Source: G013214665 sp964649815 (GTDB lineage Bacteria; Pseudomonadota; Alphaproteobacteria; Rhodobacterales; Rhodobacteraceae). From it: a stretch of DNA of 64,000 bases. Made by a program: the position numbers and the translations under genes. The notes beneath the pieces were generated by a model, which was not told where the DNA came from, searched no databases, and worked only from the letters and a program-made list of their open reading frames with translations. The stretch covers positions 44,838-108,837 of the forward strand of contig CAZYQC010000003.1 in the NCBI GenBank assembly GCA_964649815.1, read 5' to 3'. Below, one piece after another: positions 32,081-40,781 of this stretch; position 1 is the first letter of the stretch; every line of letters starts with the position of its first letter.

Positions 32081-32911
32081 TTACACAGGCCGCAACCCCA
32101 GGATGGCGCGCGCGACCTCTGGCGTGGCGACCGGGCGGTCGTGGGCAGCACAGATCTCGGCGGTGCGCGCCACCAAAGCGGCGTTCGAGGGCGCGAGCGT
32201 CTGGCGATCTAGGCGGATGTTGTCTTCCAGCCCGGTGCGGGCATGCCCTCCGGCGGCAATGGACCATGTGTTCAAAACGCTCTGATTGGCACCGATCCCA
32301 GCGGCACACCAAGGCGCACCGGGCAAAAGCCGCGTGACCGTTTCCACGTAAAAGTCGAAGACATGCCGATCCGCAGGCATGGCGTTTTTGACGCCCATGA
32401 CGAACTGGATATAGGGCGTGTCGGTGATCTCGCCGCGCCTGTGCATGGCAACGGCCTGCAGGATGTGCGACAGATCAAAGGCCTCGACCTCGGGTTTGAT
32501 CTCATAGCGGCGCATCTCTTCGGCCAGCCAGGCAACCAGATCGGGCGGGTTTTCATACACACGGGTCGGAAAGTTGTTCGATCCAACCGACAAAGACGCC
32601 ATGTCGGGCCGCAGCGGCAGCATCCCGCCCCGGGTCTTTCCTGCCCCCGAACGGCCACCGGTCGAAAACTGGATGATCATGCCGGGGCAGTGCTTTTCCA
32701 CGCCTTCTTTCAGCCGGGCAAATTTGTCGGGGTCAGACGACGGCGTTTCGTCGGCATTGCGCACATGCGCATGCAGGATGCTGGCCCCTGCCTCAAAGGC
32801 GGCATGCGTGCTTTCGATCTGTTCAGCGACCTCGGTCGGAACGGCCGGGTTGTCGGCCTTTGTCGGAACCGACCCCGTAATCGCCACGCAAATGATGCAG
32901 GGTGCGCCCAT
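32081..32911 (-). CDS. BKACE-family (DUF849) beta-keto acid cleavage enzyme
   Basis: 276 residues from the ATG at 32911, with an AGGA site. Metal and substrate features of the family are visible: CVAITGSVPTKADNPAVP, ASILHAHVRN (His pair), IIQFSTGGRSGAGKTRGG, and GGHARTGLEDNIRL near the end. BKACE enzymes split a beta-keto acid using acetyl-CoA, giving acetoacetate and a CoA thioester; known members act on 3-keto-5-aminohexanoate and dehydrocarnitine. Next to an acyl-CoA dehydrogenase and M19 genes it suggests catabolism of a small polar compound. Which substrate cannot be told from sequence. Confidence 0.9.
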   Translation of the reverse strand: MGAPCIICVAITGSVPTKADNPAVPTEVAEQIESTHAAFEAGASILHAHVRNADETPSSDPDKFARLKEGVEKHCPGMIIQFSTGGRSGAGKTRGGMLPLRPDMASLSVGSNNFPTRVYENPPDLVAWLAEEMRRYEIKPEVEAFDLSHILQAVAMHRRGEITDTPYIQFVMGVKNAMPADRHVFDFYVETVTRLLPGAPWCAAGIGANQSVLNTWSIAAGGHARTGLEDNIRLDRQTLAPSNAALVARTAEICAAHDRPVATPEVARAILGLRPV

Positions 32912-33159
32912 GATCGTCCTCCCAAAACGTCTTGGATGCTGCTGTTGGTGCCGCTCTCTGAACGCGGCGTCAATGGCACAAACTTGCCGAAAAATGGTAA
33001 AGACGGGTTTGCGTAACCTGAAAAAGCCATCATATGAACGCCCAAGACGCGGCCTGCGGTTCACCGCTGGCCACCGTTTTTAAAGGCTCATAAAGTGCTG
33101 GTCTTTCGGTCTCAGACACGTCAGACCCCGCAGAACAACGACAAAGCGCAACGCCTGGC

Positions 33160-34974
33160 ATGCTCAAAACCCCTGAATTTATCTCTTCGTATTTTCAGCG
33201 CCTGTCTGGTGAGAGCTTGCTCATGCGTCTCTTGGGCGAGAGCCTGCGCGAGCATCGGGTCACCTATCTGATCGCCACCTTCGCGATGATCATCGTTGCC
33301 GCAGCAACCGCAGGCACGGCGTGGATCATGGGCGAAATCATTGATTCCATGAACGATTCCGAAAACCGGTCGCGGGTCTATTGGGTGGCAGCCGGGGTCT
33401 TTGGTCTCTTTTTCGTCAAAGGGGTGGCAAGCTTTGCGCAGCTGGTCTTGATGGCCCGCGCGGGCAACCGGATCGTGGCCCAAAAGCAATCCGACCTCTT
33501 TCGCCAATTGCTCAAACAAACCATCGGCTTTTTCAACGTCACCGAATCTTCGGATCTGTTGGTGCGCGTGACGCAAAGCGCCCAGATGGCGCGCCAGGTG
33601 ATTGATATCATCGTAACCGGCTTTGTGCGCGACACACTTTCGCTGATCGGATTGGTTGCGGTGATGTTCTATCAGCAACCGGTTCTGTCGCTGGTCTGTC
33701 TCGTGATCGGGCCCGTGGCGCTCTATGCGGTCCGGCGCATTTTGCGCACGGTGCGCGAGATCATGCAGCAAGAGATGGCAGGCCTTGCCGACATCATCCG
33801 CGTGGTCCAAGAGGCGTCAACGGGCGCGCGCGTTGTCAAGGCGTTCGGGCTCGAGCCGCGCATGACCGTTCAGATGGAAAACGCGGTGCGCAAGGTCGAA
33901 AAACGGGCCAACAAGATCGTGCGTCTTGAGGCGTCCACAACGCCGATGATGGACACGATCACCGGCCTCGCGATCGCGTCGATTGTGATCCTGAGCGCGG
34001 TCAACCTCTTTGGGCGCGAGGCGGGATCCGCTGGCCAGTTGATGTCCTTTGTGACGGCCTTTTTGATGGCCTACGAGCCTGCCAAACGCCTGTCGCGGAT
34101 GCGCGTCTCGATCGAGGCTGGCATGGTCGGTGTGCGTATGATGTACGAGGTGCTCGACCAACCGGTCACGATGAACGAAAAAGAAACCGCGACGGCTCTG
34201 TCCAAGGGGCCGGGCCGGGTTCGGTTGAACAACATCGACTTTGGCTACGGCGAAAACAACACTGTCATCAAAGGCTTGACCCTTGATTGTGCGGCGGGCA
34301 AGACAACCGCCCTTGTGGGGCCATCAGGCGGTGGCAAGTCGACGCTGTTGAACTTGATCCTGCGCCTCTACGACCCTGAAAAGGGCGAGGTTTTGATCGA
34401 TGGCGAAGATATCCGAGACGTCACGTTCTCTTCGCTGCGCGAGAAAATTGCCTTTGTTGGGCAGGACACGTTCCTGTTTGCGACATCGATCATGGAAAAC
34501 ATTCTGTTGGCCCGCCCGGATGCCAGCGAAGAGGATGTGATCCAAGCCGCCAAGATCGCCCATGCGCATGAATTCATCGAAAACCTGCCCGAGGGCTATG
34601 AAACCCCTGTCGGCGAGAACGGCACGTTCCTCTCGGGCGGTCAGCGACAGCGCATCGCCATTGCGCGCGCCGTCTTGCGCCGCGCGCCTATCTTGCTGTT
34701 GGACGAGGCGACCTCGGCTTTGGACAGCCACTCAGAGGCGCTGGTGCGTGATGCGCTCGAAGCGATCACCGAGGGGGTCACGACGGTGGTTATCGCGCAT
34801 CGCCTGTCGACCGTCATGAATGCCGATTGCATCTGTTATCTTGAGGCTGGCGAAGTCGTGGAGCAAGGCAGCGTGCAAGAGCTGTTGGCGAAAAAGGACG
34901 GCAAGTTCCGCGCTCTCTTTAACGAACAATTCGGCGCTGCGGACCAATTCGCGCAAACGCTGGCCGCTGACTAA
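33160..34974 (+). CDS. ABC transporter, fused permease/ATPase (MsbA-like exporter)
   Basis: 604 residues. The N-terminal half has six membrane helices in the type IV exporter arrangement; the C-terminal half carries Walker A GPSGGGKST (about residue 387), signature LSGGQRQRIAIARAV (about 491) and Walker B ILLLDEATSALD (about 511), with the switch His in IAHRLSTV. The pattern fits MsbA or a related lipid or drug exporter that works as a homodimer. The ATG at 33160 is well placed after a 248-bp gap which should hold its promoter. It appears monocistronic; an imperfect hairpin follows its stop. Confidence 0.92.
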   Translation: MLKTPEFISSYFQRLSGESLLMRLLGESLREHRVTYLIATFAMIIVAAATAGTAWIMGEIIDSMNDSENRSRVYWVAAGVFGLFFVKGVASFAQLVLMARAGNRIVAQKQSDLFRQLLKQTIGFFNVTESSDLLVRVTQSAQMARQVIDIIVTGFVRDTLSLIGLVAVMFYQQPVLSLVCLVIGPVALYAVRRILRTVREIMQQEMAGLADIIRVVQEASTGARVVKAFGLEPRMTVQMENAVRKVEKRANKIVRLEASTTPMMDTITGLAIASIVILSAVNLFGREAGSAGQLMSFVTAFLMAYEPAKRLSRMRVSIEAGMVGVRMMYEVLDQPVTMNEKETATALSKGPGRVRLNNIDFGYGENNTVIKGLTLDCAAGKTTALVGPSGGGKSTLLNLILRLYDPEKGEVLIDGEDIRDVTFSSLREKIAFVGQDTFLFATSIMENILLARPDASEEDVIQAAKIAHAHEFIENLPEGYETPVGENGTFLSGGQRQRIAIARAVLRRAPILLLDEATSALDSHSEALVRDALEAITEGVTTVVIAHRLSTVMNADCICYLEAGEVVEQGSVQELLAKKDGKFRALFNEQFGAADQFAQTLAAD

Positions 34975-35130
34975 AGCGCCCGGAATTGGACCTGATCCCA
35001 GGGGGGCGTTTAACCGCCCGCGTCGCAGGGGTCGTTCAAGCATAAGGTCAGGCGCAGCAAGGCGTGAAAGACTGCTGACAGGTTTAGGCTGGCCTGTGCA
35101 TTAGCCTGGTCAGCATGAGGGAGGACACGC

Positions 35131-35592
35131 ATGTCACACGATTTATCGCGTTATCAGGCGGCCTCGGGCCAGCTTGTTCCGGTCTGGACGCTCGAAGTGC
35201 AAACGCTGCCAGAGGATACGGACCGTATTCTGGATGCGGTGATGAAGGTCTATCCGCTTAGCTACGGTCGTTATCAGCGCAACGCCAGTATCTCGGCCGT
35301 CGGGCGCGAAACGGCTCAGCCAGAAGCGGGTTCAACCACCTCCACGCATGTCAAAGGCTTTGCTGCCGGGACAACGGAGACCTATCCAATGGTCGAGCTC
35401 AAGATCACAGTCGCGCGGGATCTGGACGTGCTGGCGCGGGTGATGGATGCGATCATCTACGCCCATCATTACGAAGAGCCGGTCATCTTTGTGCGCGAAG
35501 ATCACGTCAGCCGGGCATCTTACGATCCGCAAAGCGACAATCCAAACCGCTGGTGGAACAACGGGCGCGGCTTGCCAGAGCGGTTGGAATAG
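35131..35592 (+). CDS. Unknown 153-residue protein, possibly NIF3/CutA-like fold
   Basis: No firm family. The segment IIYAHHYEEPVIFVREDHV is reminiscent of the HPYEEPAxD motif in the dimer domain of NIF3/YqfO and CutA-related proteins, and the alternation of strands and helices fits a ferredoxin-like fold. The start ATG follows GAGGGAGG. No signal peptide. It is next to, but convergent with, phosphatidylcholine synthase, so it is probably its own unit. Confidence 0.6.
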   Translation: MSHDLSRYQAASGQLVPVWTLEVQTLPEDTDRILDAVMKVYPLSYGRYQRNASISAVGRETAQPEAGSTTSTHVKGFAAGTTETYPMVELKITVARDLDVLARVMDAIIYAHHYEEPVIFVREDHVSRASYDPQSDNPNRWWNNGRGLPERLE

Positions 35593-35606
35593 GAGGGGGC
35601 GACGCT

Positions 35607-36302
35607 TTAGCCGTCAGGCCCGTAGATGATCTGCTGCACCATGCCCGCCAGCACCAGATAGAGCGAGCTCGCCACAAGCCCCCAATGCGCCCAGCTCTCT
35701 GGGTGGAAATCAACCCAAGCGGCCCAACCTGCAAAGGCGGTCCAGGCAAAGGCAATAGGCAGGCTAAGCGCGCGCCACCGTTTTGTGCGCACCGGATGAA
35801 TGAACTTGAGCGGCAAGAACATGGCCACGGCCAGGATGCTCACCAACGCCAGCGAGACCCAAAAGTTGGGTTGGATCGCAAAGATCACCAGAACAACCAT
35901 GTTCCAACAGCCAGGAAAGCCGGAAAAGGAATAATCCTTTGTTTTCATGCGTGTATCCGCAAAATACATCGCGCTGGCAAAGGTGATGATGACAATCGCG
36001 AACCAGCCGGTCCACCCGTCCATCAACCCCGACGAAAAGAGCGCAAAGGCCGGGATAAAGACGTAAGTCAAATAGTCGATGATGAGATCAAGCAGAACGC
36101 CGTCAAATTCGGGCGCGTTCGTGCGCACATCATATTTGCGCGCCAATGGGCCATCGATGCCGTCCACGGCAAAGGCCACGACCAACCACAGGAACATGAC
36201 ATCCCATTTGGCCTCTACCGCGGCGAGCATTGCCAACATGGCAAAGACCGCGCCGGTGGCTGTTAACAGGTGAACGGAAAGCGCGCGCAGCTTGAGTGAC
36301 AT
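35607..36302 (-). CDS. pcs: Phosphatidylcholine synthase
   Basis: 231 residues with about eight membrane helices. The CDP-alcohol phosphotransferase signature is DGPLARKYDV followed by GVLLDLIIDYLTY, which gives the D-G-x2-A-R then G-x3-D-x3-D pattern. The C-terminal part contains PLKFIHPVRTKRWR. Pcs condenses CDP-diacylglycerol and choline directly to phosphatidylcholine, as in rhizobia and many alphaproteobacteria. The ATG at 36302 (MSLKLRALSVHLLTATG) is preferred to one at 36320. It needs choline from outside the cell. Confidence 0.92.
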   Translation of the reverse strand: MSLKLRALSVHLLTATGAVFAMLAMLAAVEAKWDVMFLWLVVAFAVDGIDGPLARKYDVRTNAPEFDGVLLDLIIDYLTYVFIPAFALFSSGLMDGWTGWFAIVIITFASAMYFADTRMKTKDYSFSGFPGCWNMVVLVIFAIQPNFWVSLALVSILAVAMFLPLKFIHPVRTKRWRALSLPIAFAWTAFAGWAAWVDFHPESWAHWGLVASSLYLVLAGMVQQIIYGPDG

Positions 36303-36350
36303 AGAACTGTCATGGCCCACTGCGCGCGCAGAGTAAAGCGCTTGCGACGC

Positions 36351-36929
36351 TTAGTTCGACACGCGCACCTCTTCGAGCGGATAGCCCATCGCGTCCTGGT
36401 CTTCAAAAGCGACGTGACAATCGTGACAGAAGCTTTGTTTGATTTTCATCGGCTTGCCGTTTGGCTGCACTGCATCATAAAGCCAACCCATCGTGTCTGG
36501 TGCTGCATCAAGGCCGACTTTCTCCATGATGAACAGCGGTCCCACGCGGGCCTTCTTTTTCTTGATCGAGACCGTGATGCTTTCTTTCGCCAGAACCGAG
36601 CCGACGGGCATCTCGACACCTTCTTCTTCGAACTTCAGATATTGCTCGGCGGCGACATCATTCACGAAGGTCTGCAACAGACGGTTGCCATGCGGTCCGG
36701 CAACCGCTGGGCGGGTCGAGGTGACGGTCCAGTCGCGAAAGGCAGAGCCAACCTCGTGCCCGCCCTTGGCATAGCCTTCGGCCATCTTGTCTTTCAAACA
36801 CGTATAGAGAACGCCGATGGCGGCTTCATCCAGGTCGAAACTGTCTTCGACGGTAACGGCGGCGCAATCTTGGGCGCTTGCGGCTCCGGCGAAAAGGCAA
36901 AGCGCGGCGGCGCTCACAAAGGTCTTCAT
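36351..36929 (-). CDS. Periplasmic c-type cytochrome, P460-like
   Basis: 192 residues: a Sec signal (MKTFVSAAALCLFAGAASAQ), a body with SAFRDWTVTSTRPAVAGPHGNR and a single haem c site CHDCH near residue 170, followed by DAMGYPLEEV. Cytochrome P460 and related proteins have a late CxxCH within a similar layout. It is predicted to carry one covalently bound haem in the periplasm. Function (detoxification of nitrogen oxides or hydroxylamine, or electron transfer) is not evident. It lies between pcs and xerC, with no obvious partners. Confidence 0.75.
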   Translation of the reverse strand: MKTFVSAAALCLFAGAASAQDCAAVTVEDSFDLDEAAIGVLYTCLKDKMAEGYAKGGHEVGSAFRDWTVTSTRPAVAGPHGNRLLQTFVNDVAAEQYLKFEEEGVEMPVGSVLAKESITVSIKKKKARVGPLFIMEKVGLDAAPDTMGWLYDAVQPNGKPMKIKQSFCHDCHVAFEDQDAMGYPLEEVRVSN

Positions 36930-37081
36930 GGCTGGTTTCCTGTTGAACTTGCTTTTTTGACTGCGGCAGGCTGCCGCATGCGAAAGGTTGCATGTTTTTC
37001 CACAATGCCGTGATCAAAGATCTTGCACGTTTGCGTGATGGCGCAATTGCAGCATTGCCAAAGACGCTGTGGGCGGGCGCG

Positions 37082-38002
37082 TCAGGCGCGGGGATGCGCC
37101 TTGGCATAGACATCCATCAGACGCGCCTCGTCGACAGAGGTGTAGGCCTGCGTGGTCGACAGGGACGAATGGCCCAATAGTTCCTGAATGGCGCGCAAGT
37201 CACCCCCTGCGTTCAACAGATGGGTGGCAAAGCTGTGGCGCATCGCATGGGGCGTTGCCGATGCGGGCAAGCCCAATTGCATGCGCGCGCGCGCCATCGT
37301 CTTTTGCACCGCACCCGGCCCAACCGCGCCGCCACGCACACCGCGAAACAACGGCGTGTGTCCGCTCAGGTCATGCGGGCAGGCGGCCACATATGCGGCG
37401 ACCGCGTCTTTCGCGGCCGGCAGAACCGGCACGATCCGTTCCTTGTTGCCTTTGCCAATGATGCGCAGCGTGTCCTGCAACGGGTGGTCCGAGGCACGCA
37501 GCGACAGCGCCTCGGAAATACGCAGACCGCAGGCCCAAAGCAGGGTCAAAATCGCGATGTCACGGGCGCCGACCCAATCCTGGCGGGATTGCAGCGGTGC
37601 CAGATCGATGACAGCGCGGGCGGCATCTTCGGTCAAGGGGCGGGGCAATTTGCGTGTGAATTTCGGGGCGCGTGCCGACAGGACCGCCGTCGGCTCAAAG
37701 CCTTCGCGTTCGGCCAGCCATTTGTAGAACGATTTGACCGCAGACAGCTTGCGCGCCAAAGATCGCGGCCCCATGCCGCCCTTGCGGGCCTCGGCCATCC
37801 AGGCGCGCATGTCGCGCGTGTCGATGCGCGCCAGCGCGGCAAGCCCGTTCGATTGACCTTTGTGGGCGGTCATAAAGGCCAGAAACTCGACCACATCTCC
37901 GCGATAGGCGGTGATTGTGTTTTCCGATGCGTCCTTAATCGCACGCTCGTGATCCAGAAAAGACGAGAGCGCATCGCGCGCGGCGGGTGAGATCAGGCTC
38001 AT
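37082..38002 (-). CDS. xerC: Tyrosine recombinase XerC
   Basis: 306 residues. The N-terminal SAM-like domain (residues 1-100) is followed by the catalytic domain with Arg in GLRISEALSLR (about 160), HxxR in HAMRHSFATHLL (about 250), His in LGHSSLSTTQ and the nucleophile Tyr in QAYTSVDEARL (about 284). With XerD it resolves chromosome dimers at dif. It overlaps the DUF484 gene by four bases (ATGA), an arrangement common to xerC. Confidence 0.93.
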   Translation of the reverse strand: MSLISPAARDALSSFLDHERAIKDASENTITAYRGDVVEFLAFMTAHKGQSNGLAALARIDTRDMRAWMAEARKGGMGPRSLARKLSAVKSFYKWLAEREGFEPTAVLSARAPKFTRKLPRPLTEDAARAVIDLAPLQSRQDWVGARDIAILTLLWACGLRISEALSLRASDHPLQDTLRIIGKGNKERIVPVLPAAKDAVAAYVAACPHDLSGHTPLFRGVRGGAVGPGAVQKTMARARMQLGLPASATPHAMRHSFATHLLNAGGDLRAIQELLGHSSLSTTQAYTSVDEARLMDVYAKAHPRA

Positions 38003-38706
38003 CCCAGCCAGCGGCGCATTGCGCGCTCAAAAACGCCGGCGAAAAAGGACAAAAGATCCGTGCCTTGTTGCGGCCCGAACATATGCGGATCTTCGGCACC
38101 CATAACGAGCATACCGGGCAAACGACCTTCGCCAAAGTCCAGCTTGAGACAGGCCTCAGAGCGGATCCATTCGCGCCCCTCGCCGTAAATCGCGGGCAAA
38201 CTGTCTTGGACCTGGCGCAATGTGACCTGCCGGACCTGGCCGCCGCGGCCATGTGTCAGATAGTCGTCAATAAAGCCCTCAGGGGCGACGCTCAGCACAT
38301 CGCCCAGGCGTTCCACAACCGGGTCACTGTCATTTTGCGCCGATTCCAAGACCAGTTTGATCGCATCGACACGCAGGATCGTCGCAACTTCGCCGCCCAG
38401 ATCCTTGAGAAATTGTTCAAACTCGGTCGGGTCAAGCATGCGCAAAATCGCGCGATGCACCTGGTTGGTCCCGGCGAGGTTTTCATAGGCCGCAGCGATG
38501 ACCGAGCGGTGCGTATCCTCCAACCGGTCCAGACGCGCCTCAAGCCGTTCCATCGCCAGGCCGCGCAAATCCACGATGTTGCCGCCCATAGACCGCTCAT
38601 TTGCAGCGATCAGCGCGTGCATCAGATCCTTGTCATCCAGGATCACATCGGGCTGCGCGATAATGGCTTCGCGCAGGGCGTCATCAATCTTTGGGCTGCT
38701 GCTCAT
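37999..38706 (-). CDS. DUF484 family protein
   Basis: 235 residues if the ATG at 38706 (MSSSPKIDDALREAII) is used; an ATG at 38742 would add 12 residues. The N-terminus carries the DUF484 helix (DALREAIIAQPDVILDDKDL) and a coiled region (RLEARLDRLEDTHRS); a GAF-like domain makes up the rest. The pairing with xerC by overlap is the same as in many bacteria, which suggests a linked role, though none has been shown. Cytoplasmic. Confidence 0.87.
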   Translation of the reverse strand: MSSSPKIDDALREAIIAQPDVILDDKDLMHALIAANERSMGGNIVDLRGLAMERLEARLDRLEDTHRSVIAAAYENLAGTNQVHRAILRMLDPTEFEQFLKDLGGEVATILRVDAIKLVLESAQNDSDPVVERLGDVLSVAPEGFIDDYLTHGRGGQVRQVTLRQVQDSLPAIYGEGREWIRSEACLKLDFGEGRLPGMLVMGAEDPHMFGPQQGTDLLSFFAGVFERAMRRWLG

Positions 38707-38815
38707 GCCGCTCACGATTTGCTTTTTCAGGGGTTCTATCATGCTCTGAACACAAAATCTGCCCCTCATTTGGTTAGAGCGGCGTAAATACGCTGTTATT
38801 TGGCAAGTCTGCCAC

Positions 38816-38845
38816 AAAAAAAAGGCTGGTGCCGCAGCACCAGCC
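38816..38845 (-). terminator. Intrinsic terminator of the 42-residue peptide gene
   Basis: On the minus strand a perfect 9-bp stem GGCTGGTGC / GCACCAGCC (38837-38845 with 38824-38832) with a four-base loop is followed by eight T residues (38823-38816). This is the strongest single-strand terminator in the window and lies 38 bp past the peptide stop, between it and DUF484. Confidence 0.9.
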
Positions 38846-38882
38846 AGTTAACCGAGGAGAGGTCACTCACCTTCGAGGGAAA

Positions 38883-39011
38883 TCAGGAATAATGATCGAT
38901 CCGGTTTTGCATTTCGGTGGCGTTGTTCAAGGTGGCTGTAAACGCTTTGAAAACGCGGCGGGCAAAACTGGCAGGGGGTTGCGGTGCGGTGCGGGTCTGA
39001 GAGGCGGTCAT
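38883..39011 (-). CDS. Small basic peptide (42 residues) with own terminator
   Basis: MTASQTRTAPQPPASFARRV begins the peptide, which then continues to a Lys/Arg helix and ends RIDHYS. The ATG at 39011 has a GGAG site 8 nt upstream and a perfect intrinsic terminator just after the stop, so a discrete transcript is likely. There is no membrane segment or signal. I do not recognise a family; the Arg-rich helix suggests a nucleic-acid or membrane contact, or the region may act as an RNA. Confidence 0.65.
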   Translation of the reverse strand: MTASQTRTAPQPPASFARRVFKAFTATLNNATEMQNRIDHYS

Positions 39012-39100
39012 GGTGTTACTCCGAAGAGATATGTTTGCTGATCTGAGACTGACACTACCCCAGCGCGACATGGCTGACTGTGAACGGGATTACGCAGCGC

Positions 39101-39121
39101 AAACTTTTTTGAAAAAAGTTT
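39101..39121. repeat. A/T inverted repeat AAACTTTTTT-G-AAAAAAGTTT
   Basis: A 10-base inverted repeat with a single-base centre lies 90-110 bp upstream of the small-peptide start. It stands out from the GC-rich surroundings. It could be an upstream promoter element, a protein-binding site or a terminator for the minus-strand gene farther right; I cannot choose. Confidence 0.5.
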
Positions 39122-39166
39122 TCAAGGCCGGTTTTTGGCGCGATGCGGGTGCCTTGGCTCTGCCGC

Positions 39167-40021
39167 TTAGCCCAGTTTGAGGGGCAGCAGGACAACCTCG
39201 GAATAGAGGTGGTCCACGTCGCTGCGGGCCATGCCTGTGCCAGAAAAGAACCGAGGCGTGGCAAGCGCGGTTCGCGCATCACAGGTGGTGTCGTCGGGAA
39301 CGAACCGGGCGTCGGCCGACAAGACAGCCGCAGGCGGCAAAACGCTTTCGGCAATCGATTGGGCATGTGCGCCGAACAGGGTGCGGTTGCTGACGTGGTA
39401 GACTTCGTGCGTGACGTAGTCATCGTGTTTCTGGCGCTCGGCCAGCATGAAAAAGCACGGGCCATCGGGTGTTTCCACGACACAAGGCGACAGGTTCAGG
39501 CCGTCATGATCGGCCTGTATTTGCGCGCTCAGCTCTGACAGATGCGGCTGCATCGCCTGCGGGTCGCGATGCACGCGCCACCGCGCGCCCGCAGCCCCTG
39601 GGCGCCATGTCAGGCGGTGGGTGTCCAAAACAGCAAGCCCTGCACGCTCTACCGCCGTTATCGCGCCGGGGGCGCTGGTGAAATTCGTGATGGTCACGTC
39701 TGGCAGGCTGGCAAGCAGGGTGATCATGCGGGGGCCGATGCGCTGGCCGCGATAGTCTTTCAGAACGTACCACGAGCTCATGTTGACGCTGGTGCGGCGT
39801 CCCGCAGGCGTTGGGCGGTGGGCTGTGACGACGCCCAAAACGCCGACAAGCTGGTCGTCATCCGTGGCGATGATGGCAAACGGATCTTCCGGCCCGGCCC
39901 AACGTCCTGCCAACAAGGCGCGCCAGCCGTCCGCGGTCCATTTGGCGCGGGGAAAGGCTTTGGCCATAAAGGCGGCGACCTGGCCGCGCATGGCCGGTGG
40001 GGCAAAGCGCACCTCAACCAT
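39167..40021 (-). CDS. GNAT-like acetyltransferase (two-part)
   Basis: 284 residues from the ATG at 40021, which overlaps the preceding deacetylase stop by 8 bp. The N-terminal half has MVEVRFAPPAMRGQVAAFMA, DDQLVGVLGVVTAHRP and WYVLKDYRGQRIGPRM, a GNAT core with the acetyl-CoA loop YRGQRIGPRM. The C-terminal half (about 150-284) has no clear match. It forms a coupled operon with guanine deaminase and a polysaccharide deacetylase-like gene, so a linked role in an envelope or nucleoside modification is possible. Confidence 0.75.
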   Translation of the reverse strand: MVEVRFAPPAMRGQVAAFMAKAFPRAKWTADGWRALLAGRWAGPEDPFAIIATDDDQLVGVLGVVTAHRPTPAGRRTSVNMSSWYVLKDYRGQRIGPRMITLLASLPDVTITNFTSAPGAITAVERAGLAVLDTHRLTWRPGAAGARWRVHRDPQAMQPHLSELSAQIQADHDGLNLSPCVVETPDGPCFFMLAERQKHDDYVTHEVYHVSNRTLFGAHAQSIAESVLPPAAVLSADARFVPDDTTCDARTALATPRFFSGTGMARSDVDHLYSEVVLLPLKLG

Positions 40022-40781
40022 GATCCGCCGCCAAAACATCATCCAGGCACAGCCATTGACCGCGCGGAGGGGCAAGCACCTGCATCAGCCGCTCCAGAAA
40101 TGTCCAGGTCGGTGCGTCGGTTTGCAAATGGTGCGTGTTGAGGCCGGTGGCCTCGGTCGGATCAACTTCGCCCAGGCGCTTTTGCTGGAGATGTTCGATC
40201 AGATTGTGCAGCGTTTTTGCTTCGCCGCGAAACTGTGCGCCGTCTTTCCAACGGATCGGATCGACGTGGATGTTAAGCTCGGTCAAACCGGGTGCGGGGT
40301 GACGGGTGGCGCGTGGGCCACTGCGCGAAACGAGCCGGTAGCCAAGTGCGGCCAAAACCGGCAGCGTGGCCGGGCCGATCCGGTTCCAGGGCGCTGCAAA
40401 GGCGGCGAGGCTTTTTGACAGGCCCGCGCGCGCGATCATCTCGCGCCCTGCGATCAGGTCTCTTTGGATGTCCGCCACGGGGCGATGCGCGCCCATCTCA
40501 GACGCGCCATAGCCATTGGGTTCGTGGTTCACATGCGCAAGCCCGTGTTGCAGCGTGCGGGCCAGCGGGGCCGCAGCAAGCCGGCTCGCCAAATCTGGGG
40601 AGAGGCGGGCAGGGATCACGGCAAGGTGGAGCGGAACCGCATGGGTCTCTGACAGCGCCAGCAAACGGTCGAGTGCGGGGCTTGGCGCCGTGCAATCATC
40701 ATCGCGCCACCAGAACGTTGGCGGTTGCCCTGCGTCATGCCAGAGGTCCAGCTCTTGATCCAAGGCGGCCCAGCTGGTCAT
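40014..40781 (-). CDS. Polysaccharide deacetylase (NodB-like) family protein
   Basis: 255 residues from the ATG at 40781, which overlaps the guanine deaminase stop by ATGA. The metal-binding pair DD is in FWWRDDDCTAPSPALDRL and HGLAHVNHEPNG supplies the histidines; AAPWNRIGP and GLTELNIHVDP follow in the expected order. Family members remove acetyl groups from sugars such as GlcNAc. There is no signal peptide, which is unusual for the family and suggests a cytoplasmic or non-carbohydrate role. Confidence 0.78.
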   Translation of the reverse strand: MTSWAALDQELDLWHDAGQPPTFWWRDDDCTAPSPALDRLLALSETHAVPLHLAVIPARLSPDLASRLAAAPLARTLQHGLAHVNHEPNGYGASEMGAHRPVADIQRDLIAGREMIARAGLSKSLAAFAAPWNRIGPATLPVLAALGYRLVSRSGPRATRHPAPGLTELNIHVDPIRWKDGAQFRGEAKTLHNLIEHLQQKRLGEVDPTEATGLNTHHLQTDAPTWTFLERLMQVLAPPRGQWLCLDDVLAADHG

